Positions 11,267 through 24,118 of a DNA stretch of 64,000 nucleotides are shown in pieces. The DNA is from Gymnorhina tibicen (taxonomy: Eukaryota; Chordata; Aves; Passeriformes; Artamidae). The notes beneath the pieces were generated by a model. The model did no database searches. It saw nothing but the letters and a program-made list of their open reading frames with translations, and was not told the DNA's origin. The position numbers were made by a program, and so were the translations under genes. Location: assembly GCA_013399875.1 (NCBI GenBank), contig VXAZ01009382.1:248001-312000 (forward strand), read 5' to 3'. Each line of letters begins with the position of its first letter. Within the stretch, counting starts at the first letter, position 1.

Positions 11267-13646
11267 TTTTGGTTTAGCTTTTCTAGTAGGCTTATTTGGG
11301 CTTTGTTTGTTTATTTTTTGTTTTTAATTTGAAACATTTCATGCTTGGTCATTGGAGATAGCCAGTCTTATTTCTTTTTAGGATTTTGTGTATATACTGC
11401 ACATAGCAACTAAGGGAGGAGATACACTGTCCACAAACCTTTGGTCTTTTATTGTCACTCCAAATCCCATAGATTCTCTGCTTCTGTGAGTCAATCTAAC
11501 ACTGCTCTCAGCAGCAAGAGTGTACTTGTCATAACTGCTCATTTTCTAATGCTGTTTCAAGCCAGGGAACAATTTATTTGAAAAACCCTTGTATGCCATT
11601 CATGGAATAGCAAATAAAACATGTGAGCGCTCTGCTGTTGTTTATATTAATAAAAAAAATCTGTACTGCCTTCTCTAGTTGCCCATTATCCTGCCATAAA
11701 ATGTTCTGGTGAGTAGCACCAAAGCATCAAAGCAAGTACAGTTAATGATGACTAGCAATTTACTCCCAAGCTTTCTATATGATTCAAAATACATAATCTT
11801 CCCAGTTGGAAACTTCGTACTTTTAATTTTTATTTCTTATCTTTGGAGTCTTCCACGGTAGGCAATGATCTGTCAGCAAAGCCCTGCTGTGACATCAGTT
11901 GCAGTTTGGCAAGTATTTTGCTTCAGCAGTTAGATTTAAAATCACTGTAATTCCCACTTCCTCTTCCTTTTAAACATTGCTTCAGAAATGGTGTAGACAG
12001 TCATATTTTGGTCACCTTTAAAAGTTTGTTGCAGTTATTGATAGGAGGTTAACTCAACTTCTGAGTAGAATTTGCAGTTACCTTTGTAATGCATCATTCT
12101 TTGCAGATAAATAGATTTGGGAAGCAATGGGAAGATTATCCTGATCTTTTCAGAATCTCTTGAAAAAAATACCCATTTTATGCATTAATCACCAATGTAA
12201 GCATATAGTCCTATTCCTTTTGATGGCAATGATCTTTTGCTTTGCCATCTATGAAGGTTTTGATGTTTCTATTATTTTTAATATTAACTTTTTAGGCTGC
12301 ATCATTTACTTCATTAATTTGGTGACTTCATTTCCCCTCACTATTATATCTGCCCTTTATACACTGAGCGATTCCATTTTTTCAGTTTTTTGTCCCCTTA
12401 GTTTTTCACATGCCTGAGTTACGTTTTCCAGAAGCCTTATATTTATTTTGTAGGTCTTCAAACTTCTTCCCTCTGTTTAATATTTGTCAAATGAATTTGT
12501 AATCTTACAGTATCTCTTTTCTTGCTAATATCATGCTTATAATTTTTTTAATTTTTCTTCCTGGAGCATATGATCTAATTATGATGTCTGTTATCAAAAA
12601 TGGCAACTGTATGTCACTCACTTCATGTAACTATGCATCTTTTGCCTGTCAAATCCATCTTCTCCAGTCTCAGTAGGTTCATTCTTTCCTGCCTTTCTCT
12701 TGGATTGCCTATTTTACATTTTGGTGAGCTCATTTATGAAAGTTCCTGCTGGAATGGTTATCCAATTTTTATTACATAAATAAGCATTTTATAAAACAGT
12801 CATGTGTAAAGAAGTTAATTCTTGTATTTTGTGGGATCTACGTATTATTCAGAACTTATGCATTAGGTTTGTAAGAAGTCAAATACAATGTCTCAGCCAT
12901 TTCTCTAGTACATTGAAACAAACAAAGCATGTTGAATGTTTTTTACAGCAGCAGTCTATTTTAACTTATTATCTAGAAGCTGGATTTTCTTTAACACTTG
13001 AATGCAGAATTTGAAGCTATCCATTGCTTTATTCCAAGTTTGCTACACTATGATAATAGTTCAATGTTTGTGTAATAAGAGCTCACAGAATTCATACAGA
13101 AACTACAAAATATGTCATTAGGATTGAATATCAGAAGGAAAACTAGGTGTTAATTTGAAGCTGACTCCAAATTGTAGAAGAGTGAAAAAAGATCAAGGCA
13201 ATTATGCAACTTTGTGCTTCACTCATTAAGACATTCCACCAGGAGTTTGTAAACCTAAAACAATGCATATGGACTTATATGGTCAAGGTGGAAATTTATT
13301 ACACCTTATCTGACATAGGTGGCATTTTTGAGCCGCTTTGCAGAGCCAAAATATTTAAACCCTGCCTATAAGCACCTGCTTCACAGTAGAGCTTATACAC
13401 ACATCAAATTCATTTTAGCATGGTGGCATTTTGATATTATAACTATTTATATTACTGAAATAAAGCAAAAATTAAGTTTCTGTCTAAGCTTTATTTATTC
13501 TGTTCCATCACCATAGTATTCCAAGTACTTATTAGTGCCTGAAACATCCAGTCTTTTCTGTTGAATGTATGCCTTACCATCTTAAATAGTTTACGGAAAG
13601 TCATACTTCAAATTGAAACCATTATCCTTTTCCCAAGTCCTTATCC
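11267..13646. other. Unique AT-rich DNA, no gene seen
   Basis: This stretch has T-rich low-complexity runs (for example around 11300-11340 and 12540-12560) and scattered short open frames without coding signals. I could not identify a transposable element or RNA gene in it. Confidence 0.6.
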
Positions 13647-14307
13647 TGTGATTGGGGTGACCGTATGCTGTTGTATCCCCTATCACTGCTCTATGCCCAG
13701 ACATGATTCCTGAGCCTTTCTATGCCTTTAAAACTGGATGCAAGAGACAGAAAAAAAAAAACTGAGCGAACTTTTCAAAACAGTTTGTGCTTCAAGGACA
13801 CAGAGATTAGCTACTTCTGTGATGGGCAGAGGAAGCACTGTTTCTGGCTTTTCAGTCAGCTTCTTCGGCTCTGTTTCTTCGGAGAGGGACGGAGAGCTGA
13901 GTTTTTTTTTTCCTCTTGGGACTTGGGTTTTTTTTTCCCTTCTTCTCCTCTGGACTTGTTCAGAACACCAGAACATCAGAACCCCACCGGGGGACCTTCC
14001 ACCGGCCTGGAGGGGGGCCCCCCACGCCGACCCAGCTCTGAGGAGGAGGAGAGAGACCACACCCACAGAAGGACTCTAAAATCTTTCAGGTTTTCTCTCC
14101 AGAGCGAGAGATTTTATTATTTAGCATTAATATTATTATTTTCCTGTGTGTTTGTTAAATAAATAGTTTTTATTTTCTCCTTCACTTTCCTCCAAGGAAA
14201 ATTTGTTTTTCCCGAACCCGGTTGGGGGGAGGGGTGGTTGTGGCCTGCCTTGCTTTGAGGAGATGTTCCTTTTGGATGTTTCCCTGAATTTGGCCGAAAC
14301 CACCACA
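13647..14307 (+). mobile_element. Solo ERVL-type LTR
   Basis: The element starts TGTGATTGGGGTGACC and ends GAAACCACCACA, typical TG...CA termini of passerine ERVL-class LTRs. A TTTAAAA TATA-like box lies at about 13727, a GC-rich middle at about 13960-14060 and AATAAA at 14158-14163. The 3' end carries the CCCGAACCCGGTTGGGGGGAG segment. No primer-binding site or gag follows, so it is solitary. The 5-bp flanks (TATCC on the left, AGAGT on the right) do not match. The open frames inside are not genes. Confidence 0.8.
14158..14163 (+). terminator. LTR polyadenylation signal
   Basis: AATAAA lies in the second half of the ERVL-type LTR, after an AT-rich stretch and before a T-rich block (TTTTTATTTTCTCC) that could serve as the downstream element. 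Confidence 0.55.
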
Positions 14308-17300
14308 AGAGTACATATACCTATATCTACATATGTTATCTATATGAGATGTAACGTTCGGGAAAAGTGTCAAGAAATACAAAGGCATTTCGATCCATGC
14401 TCTTTTCAACAATAAATACTGACTGAAGAACAAGCCAGTGACAAAGGAGTTTTATGGCCCCTCTGCCTACTCTGAGGGGCAAAACACGGATTTTAAAATC
14501 CTCACCTCTGTGTTACACTGACGTTCTCTGGGGACAATTAGCCATTTTTTCCTGACATTTGCATATTTCTTCAAATACACAAGTTTGTACATGTGTATTT
14601 ATACACACATGTAAAGAAAGACCAGTGTATGACAGGCGAAAGTGACACCCTGTGACTAACGTGGGACACCCAGTGCATGCACTAGATAAGTATCTAACTT
14701 AAACCGCAAGAAGATTTGAGCTATGCTTTGCAATATTTAAGCTGTAATTATTCCTTTCAGAATAAAAAAACCTGACTGATCAATGTGTGTGCCACAATTG
14801 GTGGCATGCACACTGTGGAACATACTTACCTAAATCTGAGTAGAAAGACCAATTGCTGGAAGCTATATTCATGGCGCTGGAAGAGTCAAACTGTCAGGAA
14901 AAATAAAGACAAAAGTATTGATCAGGTGATGCAGCATTTGATGGGAAATGATTCACATACAGACAGTTTAATATTGGTGTGTCTGGTGCTGTACTCATTT
15001 GTCTGCATTCTTGTTGCATAGAGCAATAGAGAAATGTTACTGAAAACCTACTTTTTTTGATTGTGTGAGAAAAACTGTAAGAGAATTAATAAAACCCTGT
15101 CAGATTTCCTATCTACATTAAACATGATTTTTCATTCTTCACTGCTAATTTGAAGAAGGAACAGCATGCATATATCTAAAACTTTTGAGACAAAACATTA
15201 AGTGCCTATAATAGCAAATGCCTGAATTTCAGCATTATTGCCTAAACACTAAAATTGCATAACAGTACTATTCGTAAAATGGGTCCTTCATGATTGAAGA
15301 CTTTTGTAGATTCAGCAAATGTGTTGCTAAAACAGGTTAACCTTATTGAAAGAGCTTTTGGCTTGTAGTAGTTCTGTTTCCAAGTGTGTTGTGAAGCCAG
15401 AATAACTGGGTCTTACTTGGTAAGCACTCTTTGGGATTTTCCTGCTGTGGAATGTCTGACATCATTTGCCTTTTTCTAAGGAGTCCTTTGCTGGCTCCCC
15501 TTACATAGAGCTGACTTGCTTATTTCAACTAGTTAATTGTCTCCTTGTCATCTATTTAATATCATATTAAGAGATAATTGTGCTTGTAGCATGATTTCAT
15601 AAAGTACTGGGTTTCTCTTACATCTCTTCAAGCAAATAGAAATCTTGTCCATTACACATGGCTTATGCCTTTTTCAAGGTATAAGCAGCTCTAAACTGTT
15701 GTAATATATATCTTTGTCAAGTCTCCTTTTCGGATTTCTTTTTGTTTATAATTTTACCAGGTTATCTCAATATTTTCAGTATATTTCTGTGTTCATGTAC
15801 CTGACTGTTATAGAATTCCCCACGTAGCTAGGTAGGTTCAGATAAATGGATTCAAATAAATCAAAGTAATTACAAATTCTCATTACTTCACAGTTCTTCA
15901 AGTCAAACAGAAATGTGCTAATAATGTTTGTAAACATTACAGTTTCACAACTATAATATTAAAAAAAAAAAACCCCTTATCTTGATTAAAAATATTTGAA
16001 AACTCAAGGAGAAAAATATGTGATTAAGGAATTTTTAGTATGTTGTAATTGTAAATATAAGGAAAAATATTAATAAATACTTTTTTTTGATAAAAGAATT
16101 GTAACAAATTTGTTGCAGCCTTATTTTACACTGTTATGTTATACCTAGTTCCAGCTTCCTCATGTGATGCTCAGAGTGAATGCAGAAACACAATACTACA
16201 AGCTGACATTTTGAGAGATTTCAAGAGTGCTGTACAGCTTAGGCAAATCAGATTTTTTCAAGATGGTATAAACTAAAAAGTCTAACTGGACAAAAATGTT
16301 ACTATATATGTTTCAAAAGAAAAAAATTCTATTACTTTGTGTATGTTATTTATCAAATTATCTGAGAAAAATATGGTTTTTACTATCTTGAAATTTGAAA
16401 TGAAAGGTTAATTTTACTTAAAATAGAAAATTTGTTCTCCCAGGAGATAGAAAAGTCTTCATCTGAATCCTTTATAAGTAAAATAAATTCTCAACAAATC
16501 AAGTAAATTTGTTATTTGTAACAGAAGTTGTGTTTAGGCTGAAAAATGCATACTACAATCCAAAAGTAATGCTTTCCAATTTATCTTTAACCAAAATATG
16601 GTCTAAAAATCTCTAATACTGAGTTAATCAGTATAGTTATCTGCCTTAATTAAAAAAAAATATTTTTATTGCATGCCAATATCTGAGTTATGGTTGATTT
16701 AATTAATGAAACAATAAAAAACATTTGTTCTCTTTCTTTTTTTTAAATTCCTATTCATAGTGTTTTATCATATTCATTTTTTTAATATCAATATAAAAAA
16801 TGAATGCCCTGTGGTTTTACACCGATAACAAAATCAAGTTGCAAAGTGTGAGTTTTCTATCTCAGACAAACTAATCTAAGATGAACTGAATAGTGTAATA
16901 TAAATCAAAATTTAATAAGATTTCATCTCTTCAGATTTGACAAATGGGACCCAGTTTAAATTTCACCAGCTTTTCAGGCAGTTTGAGACATATGTTTATC
17001 TTTCTCCCTGAGATGGGGAATCTAAATTTGGACTTAATTCTACATTGCAAAAGTTCTATTGTCTGACACAATATGTACTTGGTACTTATTTGTTCCAAGC
17101 TTTTAACATAAATTTAGCGAGACTGTTAATTAACTCAGAGTAGATCAGCTGTAAGAGCACTATGAGCCTTTATGGTACTTTGAAAGCTCTGCAATTAGTA
17201 GACATTAATTTCCCATGTATGTATATGTAAGGCTTTATCCAAAGCTTTATCAAATGTAATGTAAAAGTTCACACTAACTTCAGTGAAAATTGAGGAATGC

Positions 17301-20300
17301 TCACAAAAAGTCTAGATGAGCAAGCGTACATTTAATGTTAGATACATGAATAGCGACACTGAAGGCAGAGGAAATTACTCTCATTCTTAAAAGAAGTACA
17401 TGCTTGAAGAACCAGCCTTACACTGCTTTAATTTTTTCTAGGACTTTGAGCAGCAAGTAAAATGATGGCATTTTGAAATAAGGCATTGATGGAATGAACG
17501 TGGAGAAACATGCAGATGCACATCAGACTCCATTAAAGCGTATGTCACACCTCACCAAATACATGGAGCAATTCACTGCGACTTTACTCCTGAAAGAGGC
17601 TGGGAACAACTCTCAGAGAAGCTCCACAGCCAGAAAGTTATATCAATCTTTATGTCAGCCTTGTTCAGCTGAGCTGCTATAAGAGCACACACAGAAGTAA
17701 CTCCAGAAAACAAGCAGCTCGTTCATTCTTTCATGGCATCTCCAGCCCTGACAGTTCATCACTGTCTCTCAAAGCTGCACTTTTGTGCCCTCATCATTTT
17801 TCCACAAAAAACGACAGGATGTACATGTACCACAAAAGATTTAGCACAACTGCTCCTGTTCCTTTGTGTTGGGATGCCTTTCTTGACAGCACATATTTGT
17901 GACAAATACCACTCCATGTCTTAGGATGCACTTGTAGGGCAATATAAAGTTTTCTTGAAAAAAAAGTGCTGTAAATAATATGCACACGTAGCAACATTGT
18001 AAGTGACTGCCAGGCAAAAGAAGCTTAGTAACACCTTTTAATTGAAAATAAAAAAAATTTATGAAGTGGTCTCTTGCAGTTAAATTATTTTCAAAGTGTT
18101 TGTTATTTGCCTGGAATATGGATAAAGTTATGCTACAATCTGAAGAGTGGGAGGAGAGAAAAAATAAGACAGCTATAACCAGTTACTGGAAACACCTTCA
18201 GATTATTCCTTGCAACTGTTGTGCAATTCTGCATGTACTCAGCCTTCTTAGGTGAATATATGTTCTCACAGGTGTCAGTACTATCTCTAACAACAAGGTA
18301 CAGGCCCATGATGATTTCTCATATTTATGATCAAGGAATCGAGAGGCAGGAGCAGGCCAAGGCTCTTGTCAGTCAGGGAAAAAAAAAATGTAGTTCCAGG
18401 GAGCACAGCAGCTCAATAATAGATACGACTGAGGAGGCATCTGTATCTTCTAGATCATCTTCATCCTTCATATCTGATTGTGACTGAATGAGAACAGAAC
18501 AGAAAGTTGGCAAAATCCTGAGGGCATTTGACAAGACTGGATTTGCCTTTTATGAAGATCATACACATGGGCAATCAGTATGACTGAACCAGGTCTCAGT
18601 AATTAAGAAGAGATGGTGATAATGACCTGAGAAGTAGCATTTATTCATGAAATAATAGATGCTTGTACTCTTGGAAAACGGCAGTATCAACTTAAACCAG
18701 GCTGTTTTCCAATAAAGTCTATAGTCTTAATACACAGTATTGTCAACATCTCCCTGACCAATTAACTAAAACAGAAAGGCCAGGATCAGAGACACAGCTC
18801 AGATTTTTTTATGTTTTTCTCAAAATATATAAAAAATACATACACCATATAAAATGCATTTATTCCCTGTATTGGTTCCTCCAATTCTTCCTCATTCATA
18901 ATGGGCAGAAGTTCTCTCAGCACAGTAAAAGGCCTACTGAGTAGCCTAAGTCTTCAGTGGAATACCAAAATGAGGTGATTTATCCCTTGTAAATTTGCCA
19001 ACTTCCACCAGAAACTGCGAGAGAGAAATAAATGTTTCATGTTTCTTATTTTGCCACCTAGTCTAGCAAAGGGGGACAAGAAGAAAAAACAACAACCAGA
19101 GATCTAAAAGAGGTTCACAATTATGATCTCTTTTCCGCAGGGAGAGTTAATACCCTCCCCACTCCCAGCGCGCTCATGTCATTAATATAACATGGTCTCT
19201 CTGGTCCTGCAGAATTTCATAATCTTATTTGACAGACTAGAAATTCACACATCATCCTAATATGAGTAAAACGTAAATGAAGGCATGATTAATCATCGAA
19301 GATCCGATGTAGAAGACTATATGCTTGTACAAACCCACATAAAATCACTCTGGATAGAAAGAACAGGATTTACCCATTCCGTGATTGCCAAAGGGATACG
19401 AAGATAAATGTTACTTAGAAATCACAAGAGAGCAAATGATCAGCTGAAACATACAATCATCCAAACCCGTCAGGATCAGCTCCTACTCCTGTTCTCATCT
19501 TAGCCATCTCTTTATCCCCAAGATGCAATATGGGAGGTGAGTGGGCTTGTGTGTACAGAGAGTTAAAGCTTTTACTTTTCCAACAATATATAGTTATATC
19601 TTTTTGTTTGTTGCTAAATAGTATCGCAGGTCAGCTCTGCTCTCTCCTTGTGCGGTCAGAAGCAATCTGCACACTGATAGCACTTACCCTAGAAAATACA
19701 ACACTGCTTCTTCTCCTCCCCACTAGTACAAGCAGGCATCACTCCCAAATCTATCAAAGATATATGCAATCGCATGGTCTTAGGAGACCTGCAGGGAAAG
19801 CATTTTCAGAGGAATTTCTGGCTTCTGAAAGAAGAATTGTTAGCATTGATTTTCCCCATAGCAAAAGATGTGAATATACAGCACCCTTAATGCTTCATTT
19901 GTTCCGTACCTTCGGCAGTTTGCTGCAGCGATATTCAGAGTGATGTATAATGTTGCCAGAAGGAACCAAGTTTTCCATAGAAATAATGAATCTTTGGCAC
20001 AGGAAGCTTAAGGTTTTGAAATGCAATTTAATATTAGCTACTGATTTCTGCTGACCCCTTTGTACTCTCTTGGAAAAGAAATAAAGCTCATAGAAATACT
20101 TCTTGTACTACAGGGAAAAGTAGTGCCCTGAAACAGGGAGCTAGCTTTGGCTCTGAGTGCTCCTGGTTTTTTTTCTTTTCCAGGCAATCACTAAGGAAAT
20201 TAATCCCCTGCCACTTTCAGAGTCACGTATTTCACATCAGTTGAAGTCTGCAGTCATAGGTGAAAAAATAAAAGAACAAACTACAAAAGTAAGAGGGCAG

Positions 20301-22632
20301 AGAGCTCTGAGGCAATTTATTCTCTCAAGCTAACAAAATGACACAGAATATTTTTAAGGCAATTTCAAAGAGCATATTGATTTGTAGTTCTATAAGAGAG
20401 GAATAAGCAAGGTTCCTGTTTCATTTTTGTGTGTGTGTTTAAATCTAAATAGAAGCATTTTACTTCTTTGGTTAATGAAGAACAGAACTGTTTTTCCTCT
20501 ATCTTTGTCTATCTATTTCTCACCTTTTGTCTCCCACCTTCCTTCTGCTAGCTTTTCACTGCAACCTTACATGAAGATTGTCAGCTGCAACAGAAAAAAT
20601 TGCTGGTACAGCTGCATGAAAATTAGACAGTGACCAGATGTCATCCCCACTGCTCAGTCTTTGCAGTTAGCTCTGGTAATGTCTTTTGTTTCACTTTATT
20701 AAGGGAGACAAGGTTGTAAAAGCTTCTTAGGTAAAGGGTAAATAATGTATCTGGCTTGCAATGGACAGCGGGAGCAAAGCACCAGAAAGAGCTGGTCTGT
20801 TCTTCTGATGAATCTGTGGAAGAAAAATAAAAATGTTGTCAAAAATGCTGATGCAGCAGTTGTGTGTTTCTACAGACAACATTATAGACTATTATAGACC
20901 TTTTGAAAAGGACGCAATTCAGGTTTTTTAAATTATATGTAATATATATAAATACAAAAATACTTAAAATTATTTATATGCAGTGCCAAAATAGATATTT
21001 GACAATACAATTGCATTATGCTGGGTTCCTTCACTTCCAATTTAGAATCCAATTTAATTTATATCACATTACAAAGAGGTGCCAGATGCTCCAGCTTCCA
21101 GTTGTGGTTGGGCAAATGATGGACTACCATTATTTTTCTACAGATAAACAGATTTTTTTTTAATTTTAATCTATACTTTCCAGTTATGTTTAGATGTAAG
21201 CACTGATTTATATCCTTCCTAAATAACTATTTGTTTTTGTTGACTTCATTAACAAAACAAGTCTCTCAGGAACAGTGTACCCACAGAGCACATGGCATTA
21301 GGAGTGGAGATTGTGAGACCGGCCTGCACTTCTGCTAGACACTCCCACAACATTCAAATTAGGTTACCTCCATATGAAAGTAGATATATAAATCTTAAAC
21401 TGGAAAATTAAAGGCTAATTAGTAGAGCTCAAAATATAATGGGAATGAAACTCTGCATCCACATTATGTGCTGCCCAAAGACAGTACAGGGATTAGTTGC
21501 TGCCCAAAGCCTCTTTTTATAAATGAACTGAAAGGGAATTGTAGGACAATGCCTAACAAAGACTGGAGTCTTGGGCCACTGAGTCATGATATGAAGACCC
21601 GAAGACATAAAAGCAGGTTTTAGCAGTTAGAGGCCAGCTGAAGTCAAAAGCCTCAGAGTACTCATGTTGAAATAAAGGAGCAGGTTAGAAAACTGCAGTG
21701 CAGAGGGCAGGGTAGATAATTATTGAACAGTGTGAAACAAAGGCCAAAGGTATAACATAAGATAAAGAGCTAGTTTTACATATGCCAGTAAATAAGGAGA
21801 TGTTATTTAAGGATTGCCTCTACTACCAAAAGAGAAATCAGGTTCCTCCTCTGAAGTGTTAATAACATCCTACTCCTCCACTGGTACTAATGCTAGCCAG
21901 GCAACATTGATATCATTCTATTTTAGCATGCGAGGATCTGTATTCATTGAAACAGGACTAACTATTAATCATTTCTATGCCTGTGCTTCTGTACATTTTA
22001 TAATTCACTGACATGAAGTAGCATATGGTGGATAATATTTTCCAATTACTTTAGTTAAACATTGTAAAACAAATGTAAGAGATGGTGATTCCTGTTGCTG
22101 GACAAAACACATCCCCACTGTGGGAATAAATAAATCTTAGGACAGATGTTCTATTATAATTGATTAAAAAATTCTGGGGTTTATGATAAACTGTTCTGTA
22201 TCCTCTGATAACAGACTGTTATTTGCCTCTGGTCTCAAAACTGCATCCATATATAGAGACATTTTCATACCCTCTCCAGGGTCAGTTTGTCTCCTGACAT
22301 CTGTTAGTTGTCACACCATTGATTAGGTACAAATTCTTGTCCTGTGTCACAAATGTTCTACAACTGCTAAGAGTTAACTTGCATACCTGCATAATTATTT
22401 CAGAATCTCTAGTGCTTTAAACAGTATTTCTGCACTTATTGGGAGCTGATGTCACGAACACATAGGCTCTTGGATGAGTTGCACCTGCATTTACAATATT
22501 TTTTCTCCTTCCCATTTCCACACATATCTTTGCTTTTGTTTTAGAAGCCATACAAGCAAGACAAGGAAAAGGTCATTCACATTTTACAAGCCAAGCAATC
22601 AAATATGATTTGTTTGCATTCACCTCCTAGCC

Positions 22633-22639
<7 letters not shown>

Positions 22640-22668
<29 letters not shown>
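22640..22668. repeat. Poly(T) tract of 29
   Basis: An uninterrupted run of 29 T follows CCTGTCTTC. It could be the reversed poly(A) tail of a minus-strand retrocopy lying to the right (from 22669), but that sequence shows no recognisable gene or element. It could equally be a slipped homopolymer. Run length is prone to sequencing error. Confidence 0.85.
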
Positions 22669-23412
22669 CCTAGCTGACAGCATCATCCTGACAGTATTAT
22701 CCTGAGGAACATTGTCAGGTGCAGTAAACCAGGTCTAAAAGGCTATCAGGAATGTATCAAATGAAACAGAGAACTGAACGAGACAGAGAAAATTGCTGAA
22801 AAGAAAAGTAAAGGTTGTTTTCTTCCTCCTCTTTTTCTGAAAATTCTGGATGTCAGAGAAAGTAAGTGCCAGAATTTTAAAATTATTTGTTGTACGTGAG
22901 CTTGAAAGTTACTAATTACCATGGAACTGCATGCCAAGAACTTGGTCGCTATCAAAATTGCACTTTAATCCTTGTTTCTGAGTCTGTTTTAAATATGGTC
23001 TGAATTACTTTTAGTATGATGTTATGCCTACACGCTCTTATGTATGAAACATATTATATTCTGTTATTATCCTTCTGTGCAGGTCCTGATAAGGTTTTTC
23101 ATAAGCAGAACTTTCTTGGATTGCAGCAGCAATTTTACATGTTGAAAATTTCCAGTACAGAAACAGAACTATACGAGCTGGGGAGAAAGTAGATGCTTAA
23201 TAGAGTAGAAATGAAGATACAATACAGTCCCTTGAACTACCTGACCACCTGCCCCGCAAATGTTTTGTAGTGTGGCGTTATGCAGCTCTGACATCCCTTT
23301 AAAACTAGATGTCTGTGTCATGAGGTTTAGGAAGTGCATTTCCAAATCTATTTAATGGATATTTTAAGTCAAAATAACAAACTAATGTGAGTGAAGATAT
23401 GGAGGTGAGAAT

Positions 23413-23434
23413 AAAAAAAAAAAAAGAGAGAGAA
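23413..23434. repeat. A13 followed by GA-rich run
   Basis: Thirteen A residues are followed by GAGAGAGA, a short purine-only tract. It is simple sequence with no evident link to a larger element. Confidence 0.7.
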
Positions 23435-24020
23435 GATAAAAAACTAGGCATATACTATAAAATTTACGTGATTGTTACATTTCCATACCCAGAGTTGTAT
23501 TCCATAACATTTTTTGTAATGTGAATTCCTAGAACTTGACTATATGTGAACTCTCAAAGTATCCCACTGAGTATGTTGAAAGACCACTTTTCATTTGTAG
23601 TTTTACATCTAGCTGAACTCAAAGTCACCCTGCTCTGTAGTAAGTCAGCAAACAGAGATTCAGAAATTAAGCAGTCTGACACCTTCGCCTGCTGAAGAGT
23701 CTGTATTGAGTAAGCACTAACATTCACTGCAGCACAAAAACTTCAGTGTCATCCACTTTTATCAGCACAGTTTTTTCTATGAGAAGAAGAACTAGAAGAA
23801 CTAGTGGTGCCTGACAGCCTATAAATGCACGGGAGATGTCTCTTGTGTGCTCTATATTCCTCACTGTAACCTAATGCTGTAATTCTAATGACAAATTCCT
23901 TCCTATAATTTTTGCTCATAATTTACCCATCTCCTCCTTATCTGCTGCTTACCTTCTTTGGCTTGCTGCCTGATGTTATTTGCCATATACCATAGCTACT
24001 TTGGAATCACAAGGTCCTCA

Positions 24021-24118
24021 CTGATGGGTCAGGTTCTACCAGCCTCAGTAGCAATTCTTTAAACAAAGACTGATGGGTCAGGTTCTACCAGCCTCAGTAG
24101 CAATTCTTTAAACAAAGA
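24021..24118. repeat. Perfect 49-bp tandem duplication
   Basis: The unit beginning CTGATGGGTCAGGTTCTACC and ending AAACAAAGA occurs at 24021-24069 and again, with no mismatch, at 24070-24118. Its right edge abuts the CR1 relic. Perfect identity in otherwise decayed DNA implies a recent duplication, or an assembly artefact. It is too long for a retroelement target-site duplication and has nothing between the copies. Confidence 0.95.

Larger units (their letters stand above)
14308..24020. other. Unique AT-rich DNA, no confident gene
   Basis: I see no recognisable transposon. Very AT-rich sequence with long A or T runs occupies about 15940-16810 and could be a matrix-attachment-type region, but only by composition. 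An open frame at 18221-18487 ends in an acidic/serine-rich tail, and one of 137 codons lies at 19530-19943. Neither has splice signals or recognisable homology, and both are within chance expectation for this length. Confidence 0.55.

Noticed and set aside
13722..14162. 146-codon and overlapping frames on both strands
   Set aside because: They lie inside the ERVL-type LTR, which carries no genes.
19530..19943. 137-codon plus-strand frame
   Set aside because: One open frame of this size is roughly expected by chance in 128 kb of both-strand AT-rich sequence. No splice sites, domain or coding bias were evident.
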